A stretch of DNA of 64,000 nucleotides, from NCBI RefSeq assembly GCF_900207575.1, contig NZ_OAOQ01000008.1, positions 62,001 through 126,000 on the forward strand, given 5' to 3'. This stretch comes from Cereibacter ovatus. Its GTDB lineage: Bacteria > Pseudomonadota > Alphaproteobacteria > Rhodobacterales > Rhodobacteraceae. How positions within the stretch are numbered: position 1 is the stretch's first letter; the number at the start of each line of letters is the position of its first letter. The position numbers and the translations under genes are program-made. The notes beneath the pieces are model-generated. The model did not search any database and was not told where the DNA came from. It saw only the letters and a program-made list of their open reading frames with translations. This document shows, in pieces, positions 41,405-50,712 of the stretch.

Positions 41405-43008
41405 CGCGCCGCCCGCGCCGCCTGTTGCAACGCCAGAAAGGCGGCATAGCGCCGGTCGTGCAGCGCCTTCAACGCACCCTTGGCGGGTTCGTAGCTGTGC
41501 GCGTTGCGCGACAGGCGGCGCATGGCGGCGGTCATGTCGGGCTCGATCCCGGCCGCGACCGCGCCAAGAATGGCCGAGCCAAGCAGGACGGGTTCGGCCT
41601 CGGCACTGGCCAGAACGGGCAGGCCGGTGACATCGGCCAGAAGCTGGCGCACCACATCCGACTGCCCCGCCCCGCCGCTGATGACGATCCGTTCCACCGG
41701 CGCGCCGGCGCTGGCCTGTGTCTCGATGATCTGGCGCAGGCCGCAGGCGATGCCGCAGATCCCGGCAACATACAGTGCGACAAGGCTTTTCAGGTCACGC
41801 TCCATCCCCAGACCGGCGATGACGGCGCGGGCATGGGGGTCGGCAAAGGGCGCGCGATTGCCCAGAAATTCCGGCACCACATGCAGGCCATCGGCACGGG
41901 TTGCGACCTCGGACAGGCAGGAAAGTCCCTCGGCCGCCCATGTCGCCAGAAACCCCGGCAGCGATTGCCCCGTGGCACGGGCAGAGTCGGCGGCCTCGGC
42001 CGCGGCGGGGTGGAAGGACAAAAGCTGATCGATCGCGGCACCGGCGGCGGACTGGCCGCCCTCGTTCAGCCACATGCCGGGCACCATCGCGGACTGGTAA
42101 GGCCCCCAGACGCCCGGCACAAAGACCGGATCGCGCGTGGTGGTCATGGTGCAGGACGAGGTGCCAAAGACATAGGCCAGATCGCGTTCGGGCGCACCTT
42201 CGGCGCCCACGGTGCCCACGCCGCCGGCATGGGCATCGATCAGCCCCGCCCCGACCGGCGTTCCGGGGCAAAGGCCCAGATCCGCCGCCGCGGCCGCGGT
42301 CAGCCCCGCGCCCAGCGGGCATCCCGGTTCGACCACACGGGAACCGATGCGGGCAAAGCCCTCGTCGGCCAGCTCTCCCAGACCGATCTGGTGGAAATAA
42401 TCGGCGTCCCAGCGCCCTTCATGCGCCAGATAGGTCCATTTGCAGGTGACCGTGCAGGTCGAGCGCGCCAGATCCCCCGTCGCCCGCCAGCCCAGCCAGT
42501 CGGCCAGATCGAAGAACTGCCACGCCGCGGCAAACACCGCGGGGCGGTTTTCGCGCAGCCACAACAGTTTCGGCGTCTCCATCTCGGGCGAGATGCGGCC
42601 GCCGACATAGCGCAGCACCGGATGGCCGGTGGCGTTGATGCGTTCGGCCTGATCGACGGCGCGGTGATCCATCCAGACGATGATATCGCGTGCGGGATCT
42701 TCGGACGGGCCAACGGGCAGCGGCGTGCCGCCCGTGCCCACCACCACCAGCGAACAGGTGGCGTCAAAGCCCACGCCGCGAACGGCCTCGGGCGGGCAGG
42801 CGGCCTTGGCCAGTGCGGCGCGGGTGGCGGTGCAGACCGCGGCCCAGATCTCGGCCGATTTCTGTTCGACGATGTGTCCGGACTCGCGATACAGGCCGAA
42901 ATCGCATTTCGCGCTGGAAACCATCCGGCCGGCAAGGTCGAACAGACCCGCGCGGGCGCTGCCGGTGCCGACGTCGATGCCAAGAAGCAGGGGCTGGGCC
43001 TGGGTCAT
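41401..43008 (-). CDS. FGGY-family D-ribulokinase (ribitol pathway)
   Basis: 535 residues of the FGGY carbohydrate-kinase family: N-terminal LLLGIDVGTGSARAGLFD phosphate loop, GVGFDATCSLVVV, and C-terminal VISGGAGQSDVVRQLLADVTG. The GFDATCSLV motif belongs to the ribulokinase/YpCarbK-like branch. It should phosphorylate D-ribulose to D-ribulose 5-phosphate with ATP, the step after ribitol oxidation. It lies 7 bp after the ribitol dehydrogenase gene and closes the operon. The enzyme subfamily is firm; the sugar is inferred from the neighbour. Confidence 0.82.
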   Translation of the reverse strand: MTQAQPLLLGIDVGTGSARAGLFDLAGRMVSSAKCDFGLYRESGHIVEQKSAEIWAAVCTATRAALAKAACPPEAVRGVGFDATCSLVVVGTGGTPLPVGPSEDPARDIIVWMDHRAVDQAERINATGHPVLRYVGGRISPEMETPKLLWLRENRPAVFAAAWQFFDLADWLGWRATGDLARSTCTVTCKWTYLAHEGRWDADYFHQIGLGELADEGFARIGSRVVEPGCPLGAGLTAAAAADLGLCPGTPVGAGLIDAHAGGVGTVGAEGAPERDLAYVFGTSSCTMTTTRDPVFVPGVWGPYQSAMVPGMWLNEGGQSAAGAAIDQLLSFHPAAAEAADSARATGQSLPGFLATWAAEGLSCLSEVATRADGLHVVPEFLGNRAPFADPHARAVIAGLGMERDLKSLVALYVAGICGIACGLRQIIETQASAGAPVERIVISGGAGQSDVVRQLLADVTGLPVLASAEAEPVLLGSAILGAVAAGIEPDMTAAMRRLSRNAHSYEPAKGALKALHDRRYAAFLALQQAARAAR

Positions 43009-43015
43009 GGCAGCC

Positions 43016-43744
43016 TCAGAGATCGACGCTGTTGGGCAGGATCACGAGGTCGCGGATCACCACCCCCCGCGGGCGCGACAGCATGAACAGCACCGCCTCG
43101 GCCACCTCTTTCGGCTGCATGAGCGAGCCGTTGGCCAGCGCCTCATCCATCTTCGCCTTCGGCCAGTCGTCCAGCAGCGCCGTCACCACCGGCCCCGGCA
43201 GAACCGCCCCCACCCGCAGGCCATGCGGCGCCACCTGCCGGCGGGTGGAATGCACGAAGGCCTGCACCGCGAACTTGGACGCGGTGTAGATCGGCTCCCA
43301 TACCACGGGCACCACACCCGCGACGGAACTGGTGAACAGGATGTCGCCGGTCTTGCGTTCGATCATGTAGGGCAGAACGGCATGAACCGATCGGAAGGCC
43401 GCGTTGATGTTCAGGTTCAGCATCCGGTCCCAGGCATCGGGATCGCCCTCGGCCACCGGCCCGCCGATATAGGCGCCGGCATTGGCGTGGAAAATGTCAA
43501 GCGAGCCGGCAAGCGCCAGAATCCGCGGCAGCATCCCCGACACCTGCGCCCCGTCAAGAAGATCGACGACCAGAGGCAGGGCGCGCGGCCCGATCTCGGC
43601 GCAAAGCGCGCGCAGCCGATCCTCGGCCCGGTCGATCAGCACCACCGTCGCCCCTTCGGCCACCAATGTGCGCGCACATTCCAGCCCGATCCCCGAGGCC
43701 GCGCCGGTGATGGCGGCAACCTTTCCCTGCATCAGATTTACCAT
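43016..43744 (-). CDS. rbtD: Ribitol 2-dehydrogenase (short-chain dehydrogenase)
   Basis: 242 residues. Rossmann motif TGAASGIG near the N-terminus, NAG (in [11 protein letters not shown]), active-site Ser and YTASK. Long stretches such as [20 protein letters not shown] and the C-terminal [13 protein letters not shown] recall enterobacterial ribitol 2-dehydrogenase closely, as I remember that sequence. It oxidises ribitol to D-ribulose with NAD. Start at ATG 43744 with AGGA upstream; the longer frame to 43819 has no family match. It lies between the ABC permease and kinase genes. Confidence 0.85.
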   Translation of the reverse strand: MVNLMQGKVAAITGAASGIGLECARTLVAEGATVVLIDRAEDRLRALCAEIGPRALPLVVDLLDGAQVSGMLPRILALAGSLDIFHANAGAYIGGPVAEGDPDAWDRMLNLNINAAFRSVHAVLPYMIERKTGDILFTSSVAGVVPVVWEPIYTASKFAVQAFVHSTRRQVAPHGLRVGAVLPGPVVTALLDDWPKAKMDEALANGSLMQPKEVAEAVLFMLSRPRGVVIRDLVILPNSVDL

Positions 43745-43760
43745 GATGATGGTCCTTTCT

Positions 43761-44999
43761 TCAGGCGCGGCCGTGGCTGACCCGGCTTTGGCGGGCAAGC
43801 GAATCCACGATGACGGCAATGGCCAGCACGCCGCCGGTGATCATGTAGCGAAGCGACGACGACAGGTTCAGCAGCGTCAGCCCGTTCGAGATCGCCTGAA
43901 TGACAAGGATCCCCAGCAGCGCCGAAAACGCGCTGCCCCGGCCGCCGAACAGGCTGGTGCCGCCGATGACCGCCGCCGCGATCGCGTTCAGGTTCACGTC
44001 GCCCGTGCCCGCCTGCTGGCTGGACGAGGCCAGCCGCGCCGCCGACAGGATGCCGCCAAGGGCCGCCAGCGTCGAACACAGCACAAAGGCCGACACATTC
44101 ACCCGCCGCACGTTGATCCCCGACCGCCGCGCGGCTTCGGAATTGCCGCCGACGGCGAACATCGACCGGCCCCATTTGGTACGGGTCAGCGCGTAGTTCA
44201 TCGCCAGAACCAGCGCCACGAACAGGCCGAACATCCACGGCACGCCCCGGCCAAGGTTCAGATACCAGACCGCAAACACCAGCGCCGCGGTCAGCAGCGC
44301 CGCCTTGACCAGCAGCACCGACAGGCCCGGCGTGGACAGGTTCGCCGCCTGACGCCGCGCCATGGTGCGCAGGCCCAGAACCACCAGCGCCACCCCCGGC
44401 AGCACCGCAAGCGTATAGGACAGCCAGTCGGGCATGACGTAGATCTGCCCGAACCGCACCAGCGCCGAGGAATAGGGCAGGTTGATCGACCCCGTCGGCC
44501 CCAGAATGTAAAGCTGCAACCCCAGCAGCGCCAGCAACCCCGACAGCGTCGAAACGAAACTGGGCATCCCGAAACGGTTCAGCAGCACGCCATAGGCCAG
44601 CCCCACCAGCGCCCCCGCCCCCAGTGCCGCCGCGATGGCCGCAGGCAAGGGCAGGCCAAAGTTGACCCACAACACCCCCAGCATCGCCGAGGCCAGACCG
44701 CTCATGGATCCCACCGACAGGTCGATCTGGCCCAGCATCAGCACGCAGACGATCCCAAGCGAGATGAAGCCCACCGTGGCCGCATCGAACAGCAGGTTCA
44801 CAAGGTTGTTCGGCGCCAGAAACACCGGGTTCAGCGTGGAAAACACCGTCGAGATCACCACCAGCCCGACCACGACCGGCAACATCCCCAGATCGCCCGA
44901 GCGCACGCGATCGAAAAAGCCGCGCAGGGCGCCTGACAGCCCCTCGTCCCGGCGCAGACGGCTGTCGCCACGGTCGAGCGCCTCTTTGGAATCGGTCAT
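43761..44999 (-). CDS. Sugar/polyol ABC transporter permease (RbsC/XylH type)
   Basis: 412 residues with about 10 membrane helices of the BPD_transp_2 family: [21 protein letters not shown] is the family signature, and [17 protein letters not shown] is the EAA-like loop that contacts the ATPase. It should import ribitol or a related polyol with the ATPase and binding protein encoded upstream. Overlaps the ATPase gene by 4 bp. Confidence 0.88.
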   Translation of the reverse strand: MTDSKEALDRGDSRLRRDEGLSGALRGFFDRVRSGDLGMLPVVVGLVVISTVFSTLNPVFLAPNNLVNLLFDAATVGFISLGIVCVLMLGQIDLSVGSMSGLASAMLGVLWVNFGLPLPAAIAAALGAGALVGLAYGVLLNRFGMPSFVSTLSGLLALLGLQLYILGPTGSINLPYSSALVRFGQIYVMPDWLSYTLAVLPGVALVVLGLRTMARRQAANLSTPGLSVLLVKAALLTAALVFAVWYLNLGRGVPWMFGLFVALVLAMNYALTRTKWGRSMFAVGGNSEAARRSGINVRRVNVSAFVLCSTLAALGGILSAARLASSSQQAGTGDVNLNAIAAAVIGGTSLFGGRGSAFSALLGILVIQAISNGLTLLNLSSSLRYMITGGVLAIAVIVDSLARQSRVSHGRA

Positions 45000-45787
45000 T
45001 CGCGGACCTCCTGTTTCCGTGCCTGCCGGCGCGAGACGGAATTTTCGGTGGCGCCGGTGATGGCGGCCACAAGTTCATGGTTCGAGGTGTCGGCGGTGAA
45101 AATGCCGTTGTTGCGCCCAAGGCGCAGCACCACGATACGGTCGGCCACGGCGCGCACATCCTCCATGTTGTGGCTGATGATGATGACGCCAAGGCCACGG
45201 TCGCGGACACGCTCGATCAGGTTCAGAACCTCGGCGGTCTGGGCCACGCCAAGGGCGGCGGTCGGCTCGTCCAGCATGATGATCCGCGGGTCAAGCAGCA
45301 GCGACCGCGCAATGGCCACGGTCTGACGCTGCCCGCCCGAAAGCGAGGCGACGGGTTCGCGCACCGAAGGGATGCGGGCCGCCAGTTCGCGCAAAAGCGT
45401 CCAGGCGCGGACCTCCATCGCGACTTCATCCAGCCGCCACGGCGCCAGTTCGTGGCCAAGGAACAGGTTGGCCACCACATCCAGATTCTCGCACAGCGCC
45501 AGATCCTGGAACACCGTGGCAATCCCCAGTTCCAGTGCCGTGCTGGGGCTGTCCAGCGTCACCGGCCGGCCGCAGAATTCGACCGTGCCGGCGGTGGGCT
45601 GATGAACGCCCGCCAGCACCTTGACCAGCGTGGACTTGCCCGCGCCGTTGTCACCGACCAGCGCCACAACCTCGCCGGCGTGGATGTCCAGATCAATGTC
45701 GGCCAGCGCCGAAACCGCGCCGAACTGCTTGGATACGCCGCGAAGCCGCAGGATCGGCTCTCCGCGGGCGGGAAGATCGGGGATCAT
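44996..45787 (-). CDS. Sugar/polyol ABC transporter ATP-binding protein
   Basis: 263 residues, a single ABC domain rather than the usual double domain of ribose-type importers. Walker A GDNGAGKST, signature LSGGQRQ, Walker B RIIMLDEPTAALG and the switch His (ISHN) are all present, so it should be active as a homodimer. ATG 45787 has AAGGG 8 bases upstream. It lies between the binding-protein and permease genes. Confidence 0.88.
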   Translation of the reverse strand: MIPDLPARGEPILRLRGVSKQFGAVSALADIDLDIHAGEVVALVGDNGAGKSTLVKVLAGVHQPTAGTVEFCGRPVTLDSPSTALELGIATVFQDLALCENLDVVANLFLGHELAPWRLDEVAMEVRAWTLLRELAARIPSVREPVASLSGGQRQTVAIARSLLLDPRIIMLDEPTAALGVAQTAEVLNLIERVRDRGLGVIIISHNMEDVRAVADRIVVLRLGRNNGIFTADTSNHELVAAITGATENSVSRRQARKQEVRE

Positions 45788-45807
45788 CGCGCTGCCCTTT
45801 GTGGAAG

Positions 45808-45834
45808 GGGCGCCCACCGGGGGGGCGGGCGCCC
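45808..45834 (-). terminator. Hairpin between the binding-protein and ATPase genes
   Basis: Two copies of the self-complementary GGGCGCCC (45808-45815, 45827-45834) can pair as an 8-bp stem with an 11-nt loop in the 53-bp gap after the solute-binding gene. It could stabilise or terminate part of the message. Confidence 0.5.
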
Positions 45835-45840
45835 GTGTCG

Positions 45841-46890
45841 TTACTGGATGCCCAGCTTGGCGCAGGCCTCGGCATATTCGCCGGTGCAGACCTCGGCCGC
45901 GGTCTGGATGCCCTTGTCGAAGATCTCGGCCTTGATGTTCTCGGCCGTGACCACGGCGGGCACGAACAGTTCGGCCGGGGTGTCGTAAAGCGTGGTCACG
46001 GCCTCGGGGGTTTCGCCCTTCAGGAAGGTGACGACCACCTTTGCCGCGGCTTCGGCCACGATCTCGGACGGTTTCGAGATGGTGTTGTATTGATCGCCCG
46101 CGATGATCAGTTGCAGCGCGGCGATGGTGGCATCGTTGCCGGTCACCGGCGGAACCGGATCGACGCCGGCCGCCTTGAAGGCCGCGATCGCGCCGCCGCC
46201 CGTTCCGTCATTGGCCGCAACCACGCCCTTGATCTGGTCGCCAAAGCGCGTCACCTGACCCGAGGCCCATTCCTGCGCCTTCGGCGGCGCCCAGTCGGGG
46301 GTGTCGAACTCGGCCAGTGTGACATAGCCCGACGCATCCAGCGCCGCGTCGATCCCGTCGCGGATCAGGCCCGCGGCGGCATCGGTGGGCGATCCGTTGA
46401 TCTGCAACACGCCCGCGCCCTCGGGCACGCCCGTGGCCTTCAGGTGATCGACCAGCGATTGCGCGATGGCCTGACCGATGCCCTTGTTGTCAAAGGACAC
46501 ATAGTAATCGGCGGCCTTGGCCGGGATCGGCCGGTCATAGGCGATCACCTTCACATCCTGCGCATGGGCGATCTCGACCATCGAGGCGGCGGCGGACGAA
46601 TCCACCGGATCAAGCACGACGATCTTTGCGCCCTGCGCAATCACCGAGTTGAACTGCTGCTGTTGCAGCGCCACGTCGCCGTTGGCGTTCTGATAGATCA
46701 CGGTGCAGTCGGGGCACAGCGCGCCCATCGACGTCTGAAAGCCGGGGAAGTCGTGTTCCTCGTAACGGGTGGATGCCTGATCGGGCATCAGGAAGGCCAC
46801 GGTCGCGGCTTCCTGCGCAAGGGCGGCGCTGCCCAGAAGGGCGGCAAACAGGCCCAGGGCCGCAGCCGGGGCGTAAGGTCTGATGGTCAT
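45841..46890 (-). CDS. Sugar/polyol ABC transporter substrate-binding protein
   Basis: 349 residues. A signal peptide (cleavage after ALAQ) is followed by a type I periplasmic binding fold of the xylose/ribose family: ATVAFLMPDQASTRYEEHDF, then GDVALQQQQFNSVIAQGAKIVVLDPV and VAANDGTGGGAIAAF. It should capture the polyol in the periplasm. Start ATG 46890 is set by GGAGGAG just upstream. First gene of the operon, divergent from the LacI regulator. Confidence 0.88.
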   Translation of the reverse strand: MTIRPYAPAAALGLFAALLGSAALAQEAATVAFLMPDQASTRYEEHDFPGFQTSMGALCPDCTVIYQNANGDVALQQQQFNSVIAQGAKIVVLDPVDSSAAASMVEIAHAQDVKVIAYDRPIPAKAADYYVSFDNKGIGQAIAQSLVDHLKATGVPEGAGVLQINGSPTDAAAGLIRDGIDAALDASGYVTLAEFDTPDWAPPKAQEWASGQVTRFGDQIKGVVAANDGTGGGAIAAFKAAGVDPVPPVTGNDATIAALQLIIAGDQYNTISKPSEIVAEAAAKVVVTFLKGETPEAVTTLYDTPAELFVPAVVTAENIKAEIFDKGIQTAAEVCTGEYAEACAKLGIQ

Positions 46891-47041
46891 GTCTCTCCTC
46901 CACGAGATCCGGCGCCCCCGTCTGGCCCGGCGCAAGGGACGGCATCGCCCAAGACGGCCGGACGCAACCCGCGCCAGCCCCGCGCCCTGTGGCGCAGTCT
47001 TGTCCGAACCCCTCCCTTGGCGCCGTAACTGGCTGGCACCA

Positions 47042-47069
47042 TCGATTGCGCATGTGTGCTCAATCGATA
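47042..47069. promoter_or_regulatory. Candidate operator of the ribitol operon
   Basis: A 28-bp palindrome with one mismatched pair: left arm ATCGATTGCGCA, central TGTG, right arm TGCTCAATCGAT. It sits in the 243-bp divergent gap between the ABC operon and the LacI gene and has the symmetry of a LacI-family operator. Probably bound by that regulator to control both directions. Confidence 0.7.
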
Positions 47070-47133
47070 TAGCATGATTGCGGCGGGTGCGTTACGATGT
47101 CAAGATACTCCGAAGGACAAGGAACAAGACCGC

Positions 47134-48144
47134 GTGACCGAAGACCCCATGTCCGAACCGGCCAGCCGCACTTCCGCCCGGCGGACGACGATCTATGATC
47201 TGGCGGCGCTGGCGGGAACCTCGGCCAGCGCGGTCAGCGCGGTGCTGAACGGAACGTGGAAAAAGCGCCGGATCAGCGCAAGGCTGGCCGAAAAGATCCT
47301 GCATCTGGCCGCGGAACAGGGCTATTCGGTCAACCTTCAGGCCAGCGTCCTGCGGCGGGAAAAGTCGAACATCATCGGCATGATCATGCCCAAATACGAC
47401 AACCGCTACTTCGGTGCGATCGCCGAGGAATTCGAGATCCGCGCCCGTGCCCGCGGCCTGTTTCCCGTCATCACCTGCACCCGCCGCGACCCCGATCTGG
47501 AATTCGAGGCCGCCCGAGAGATGGTGTCGTATCAGGCCGAACACATCGTTGCGACCGGCGCCACCGACCCCGACCGCATCGCTGACTTCTGCCGCGCGGC
47601 GGGGGTGGCCTCGATCAATCTGGACCTGCCGGGGGCGGCGGCGCCGTCAGTGGTGTCGGACAATTTCGGCGGATCGCGCGATCTGGCGCGGCTGATGCTG
47701 AACCGGCGCCGGGGGCCGCTGCTGTTCATCGGCGGCCGCCCCACCGACCACAACACCGCCGAGCGGATCCGCGGCTTTCGCGCCGCCCATGCCGAACGCG
47801 GGATCGATCTGCCCGAAAGTGCCATCCTTGCCTGTGGCTATGCCGCCGAAAAGGCGGAACGCGCGCTGGCGGCGCGGGGCGGGCCGCTGCCGGCGGGGCT
47901 GTTTGTCAATTCCACCATCACGCTGGAAGGGGTGGTGCGTTGGCTGCGGCGGACGGCGCCCGACTCGACAACCGAGATCGGCGCCTTCGACTGGGATCCG
48001 TTCGCGGCGCTGTTGTCGGATGTGGTGGCGATGGTCGAACAGGATGTGACGCGGATGCTGGACGAGGTGTTCCGCCTGATCGATGCCGCCCCCGATCCGG
48101 CCTTGCGGATCGAGGTTCCCACGATCCTGCGCGCCCGCCCCTGA
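47134..48144 (+). CDS. LacI-family regulator of the ribitol operon
   Basis: 336 residues. The N-terminal helix-turn-helix and hinge read TTIYDLAALAGTSASAVSAVLNG, with the usual regular spacing, followed by a periplasmic-binding-like sensor domain (NIIGMIMPKYDNRYF). It most likely represses the divergent transporter, dehydrogenase and kinase genes in the absence of ribitol or ribulose. Start given as GTG 47134 (AAGGA about 10 bases upstream); ATG 47149, five residues later, lacks a clear site but is possible. Confidence 0.82.
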   Translation: MTEDPMSEPASRTSARRTTIYDLAALAGTSASAVSAVLNGTWKKRRISARLAEKILHLAAEQGYSVNLQASVLRREKSNIIGMIMPKYDNRYFGAIAEEFEIRARARGLFPVITCTRRDPDLEFEAAREMVSYQAEHIVATGATDPDRIADFCRAAGVASINLDLPGAAAPSVVSDNFGGSRDLARLMLNRRRGPLLFIGGRPTDHNTAERIRGFRAAHAERGIDLPESAILACGYAAEKAERALAARGGPLPAGLFVNSTITLEGVVRWLRRTAPDSTTEIGAFDWDPFAALLSDVVAMVEQDVTRMLDEVFRLIDAAPDPALRIEVPTILRARP

Positions 48145-48199
48145 CGGAAGCGTGACTGTTCAGGTGGGAACAGTTGCTGTTCGCGCGGTGCGATTGTGC

Positions 48200-48224
48200 G
48201 AAGGTGCCTTTACGGCGCACCTTC
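48200..48224. promoter_or_regulatory. Inverted repeat upstream of the YceI gene
   Basis: Perfect 8-bp arms GAAGGTGC / GCACCTTC with a 9-nt spacer, 56 bp after the LacI gene stop and 30 bp before the YceI start. It may end the LacI transcript or be an operator for the YceI gene; no T-run follows. Confidence 0.45.
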
Positions 48225-48254
48225 TGTCACAGAAAACCAGCCCGGAGAGTTCCC

Positions 48255-48827
48255 ATGAAACGCATCCTTCTTGCCTCTGCCCTTGCGCTTGCCGCCCCCG
48301 CCGCCATGGCCGCGCCGCAGGCCTATACGCTTGACCCCAGCCACAGCCAGATCGTCTTCACCTACAACCACCTTGGGTTTTCCACCGGGATGGGCATGTT
48401 TTCCGGCTTTGAAGGCCAGATCAGCTTTGACGAGGCCGACCCGGCGGCGTCCTCGGTCACGGTCTCGTTCCCGGTGCGCACGATGCTGACCGGCTGGCAG
48501 GCGCGCTTTGATCACTTCATGTCGCCCGATTTCTTCGACGCCTCCGAGGATGAGATGGTGACCTTCGCCTCGACCGCCATCGAGGTGACCGGCACCGATA
48601 CCGCGAAGATCACCGGCGATCTGACCCTGAACGGGGTGACAAAGCCCGTGGTTCTGGATGCCAGGCTGAACCAGAAGGGGATGCATCCGATGGAAAACAA
48701 GCCCTGGGCCGGGTTTGACGCGACCACCACGCTGAAGCGGTCGGATTACAACCTTGGCCAGTTTGCGCCCTATGTCTCGGACGAGGTCGAGCTGCGGATC
48801 TCGATCGAGGCAAAGCAGGCCGAGTGA
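48255..48827 (+). CDS. YceI family periplasmic protein
   Basis: 190 residues. A signal peptide (cleavage after AMAA) leads into the YceI lipocalin-like barrel: AYTLDPSHSQIVFTYNHLGFS at the start and GDLTLNGVTKPVVLDARL in the middle are the family marks. The family binds long polyisoprenoid-type lipids, but the exact role is unknown. It faces a cytochrome b561-YceI fusion gene, separated by a strong terminator. ATG 48255 has GGAG 8 bases upstream. Confidence 0.85.
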   Translation: MKRILLASALALAAPAAMAAPQAYTLDPSHSQIVFTYNHLGFSTGMGMFSGFEGQISFDEADPAASSVTVSFPVRTMLTGWQARFDHFMSPDFFDASEDEMVTFASTAIEVTGTDTAKITGDLTLNGVTKPVVLDARLNQKGMHPMENKPWAGFDATTTLKRSDYNLGQFAPYVSDEVELRISIEAKQAE

Positions 48828-48846
48828 CGCCCGCCCACTGACCGCA

Positions 48847-48877
48847 GGGGCCGCCGGTTGATCCGGCGGCCCCTTTT
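48847..48877 (+). terminator. Intrinsic terminator of the YceI gene
   Basis: Perfect 11-bp GC stem GGGGCCGCCGG / CCGGCGGCCCC, 5-nt loop, then TTTT. The best intrinsic terminator in the window. Confidence 0.85.
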
Positions 48878-48901
48878 GTCTGGGGCCTGCACGCCCGCCG
48901 A

Positions 48902-50083
48902 TCAATCGGCCCTTTGTGCCGTCAGCACCACCTTCACCCCGACCGCATGGCCCACCGACGCCTCGTCGGGATAGCTTTTGCCCATGCCGAAGTCGCGCCG
49001 GTCCAGTTGCAGCGCCCCTTCCATCCGCGCGACATCGCCCTCGATTACAAGGCGGAAGGGCAGCGCAACCGGCACCTCGACCCCGCGCAGCGTCAGCCTG
49101 CCGCGCGCCACATAATCCGCGCCCTCGGGCAGAATGTCAGCGGTGAAGGTGGCGGTGGGATGGGCGGCGCTGTCGAAGAATTCGGGCGCCTTTGCCTGTT
49201 CGCTGACGGAGCCAAGCGTCAGGGTTTCGGTCGCGATCGTCACCGTCACCTCGCCGTGGCGGCCCTCGACCGGGGTCTGGTCAAAGCGGATCGCGGCGGT
49301 CCAGTCGGGGAAGCGGCCTTCGACCTCGCTGCCCATCTGGCGCAGGGTGAAGGTCAGCGCGCCGTCGGTGACCTGCCAGCCCGAGGCGACGGGGGCAAGG
49401 GCAGGGGCCGCGGACTTTCCGGCCGGCATCAGGGCCAGGGCACCGCCTGCCGCGATGGCATAGATCGCCAGTGCGGCCAGCGCCGGCCCGCGGTGACGCG
49501 CACCCGCGCCGCGGCCTGCGGCCTTGCCGCGGGTCATCCGCGCCAGCGTGTCGTCGCGGTCAACCAGCGCATGTTTCAGCGCGCCGGCCACATGCAGCGC
49601 GATCGCCCCGATCATGATCCAGGCGAACGTGCGGTGCAAAAGGCCCGCAGTCTCGGCCAGGGTGGCGGATTTCGGCACGAAGGGCAGCGACTGGCCAAAG
49701 GGCCACAGGATCGGCGCAAAGCCGGTGGCGGCGGAATGTTCGATCCATCCCGCCAGCGGCACCGAGATCAGCGACAGGTAAAGCGCGCCATGCACCAGGG
49801 CCGCGGCCGCGGTCTCCAGCCGGCGTTGGGGGTGAAGCGGCACGGGTCTGGGTTGCAGGGCTGCCCACAGGATGCGGATCAGCGCAAGCACAAGCAGCGC
49901 GACCCCAAGGCTTTTGTGCAGCGAAAAGACCCAGGCCTTTCCGGCCAGCGCCTCGGCGGTATCGAAAGGCAATCTGCGCGCGATCAGGCCAAGCGTGATC
50001 GCGGTCAGGATTGCCAGCGCCATCAGCCAGTGCAGCGTGCGTTCGACCGCGCCGTAGCTTTGGGGGGTGTTGGTCAGGGCCAT
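48902..50083 (-). CDS. Cytochrome b561-YceI fusion protein
   Basis: 393 residues. The N-terminal about 180 residues are a four-helix cytochrome b561 (RTLHWLMALAILTAI, HKSLGVALLVLALIRILWA, HRTFAWIMIGAIALHVAGALKH) with the heme-binding His residues in place. A further helix (about 205-222) leads to a C-terminal YceI-like barrel (about 235-390). It would be a membrane electron-transfer protein displaying a lipid-binding domain in the periplasm. The start has GGAG upstream. It converges with the stand-alone YceI gene. Confidence 0.85.
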   Translation of the reverse strand: MALTNTPQSYGAVERTLHWLMALAILTAITLGLIARRLPFDTAEALAGKAWVFSLHKSLGVALLVLALIRILWAALQPRPVPLHPQRRLETAAAALVHGALYLSLISVPLAGWIEHSAATGFAPILWPFGQSLPFVPKSATLAETAGLLHRTFAWIMIGAIALHVAGALKHALVDRDDTLARMTRGKAAGRGAGARHRGPALAALAIYAIAAGGALALMPAGKSAAPALAPVASGWQVTDGALTFTLRQMGSEVEGRFPDWTAAIRFDQTPVEGRHGEVTVTIATETLTLGSVSEQAKAPEFFDSAAHPTATFTADILPEGADYVARGRLTLRGVEVPVALPFRLVIEGDVARMEGALQLDRRDFGMGKSYPDEASVGHAVGVKVVLTAQRAD

Positions 50084-50177
50084 GGAAGTCTCCTTTCAGG
50101 GCGGACCCTAACCCGCAGCCGAGCACCCCGAAACACAGGCCGCCGCACAAAGGCTGTGCGGCCGTGGCCTGCGCCCG

Positions 50178-50519
50178 TCAGGTCTGGTCGGGCTGCTGTT
50201 CGGCCGTCTTGCCGGTTGCGGGTTTGCGGCGGCGGGGCTTCGGGCTGGCGGTTGCCGCCTCTGCCCCGGTGTCATCGGGTGTTTTCCTTGCGCGGGCTGG
50301 CTTTTTCGGCTCGGCCGGGGTTTTGGTCCTGGCTGTCCGGGCTGCGGACCCTGCGGCTTCTGGCGGGGTGGTGTCGCTGTGCGTGGTGGTGGCGTCCTCG
50401 GCGGCAATCGCGGCTTCGGCCCGCAGCCAGTGGTCTTCGTGGCGCCCCTCGGGGTGGCCTTCGGACACCCAGAGATGATGGGCATGGCGTCGGATGCGGG
50501 CTTCGCGTTCTTGCGTCAT
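50178..50519 (-). CDS. DUF2934-domain protein with basic Ala/Pro tail
   Basis: 113 residues. The first about 35 residues match the DUF2934 pattern (RIRRHAHHLWVSEGHPEGRHEDHWLRAE). The rest is low-complexity Ala/Pro/Lys/Arg/Thr, reminiscent of histone-H1-like tails. Function unknown. ATG 50519 has AGAGG 6 bases upstream; the longer open frame to 50792 has no credible start and is rejected. Confidence 0.72.
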   Translation of the reverse strand: MTQEREARIRRHAHHLWVSEGHPEGRHEDHWLRAEAAIAAEDATTTHSDTTPPEAAGSAARTARTKTPAEPKKPARARKTPDDTGAEAATASPKPRRRKPATGKTAEQQPDQT

Positions 50520-50677
50520 CGGGAACCTCTTTGCTTGGCGGGCGACGGCCGGGCCGCCGCGGGATGGCCGCAGGATAGGCCCGCGGGGCCGCTGCTGCCA
50601 AGCCGAAGGCGGTGTCGCGGCCCGTTTGCGGATGGCCGGCCGCGGCTTTGCCTGTCGATCCGGCATCGCGGTCAGGT

Positions 50678-50704
50678 GGTGGGCCGGGCGTCGGCCGGCC
50701 CACC
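50678..50704 (-). terminator. Hairpin downstream of the chemoreceptor gene
   Basis: Perfect 10-bp stem GGTGGGCCGG / CCGGCCCACC with a 7-nt loop, 8 bp past the chemoreceptor stop. No T-run follows, so it is terminator-like only. Confidence 0.5.
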
Positions 50705-50712
50705 GGCCAGGA

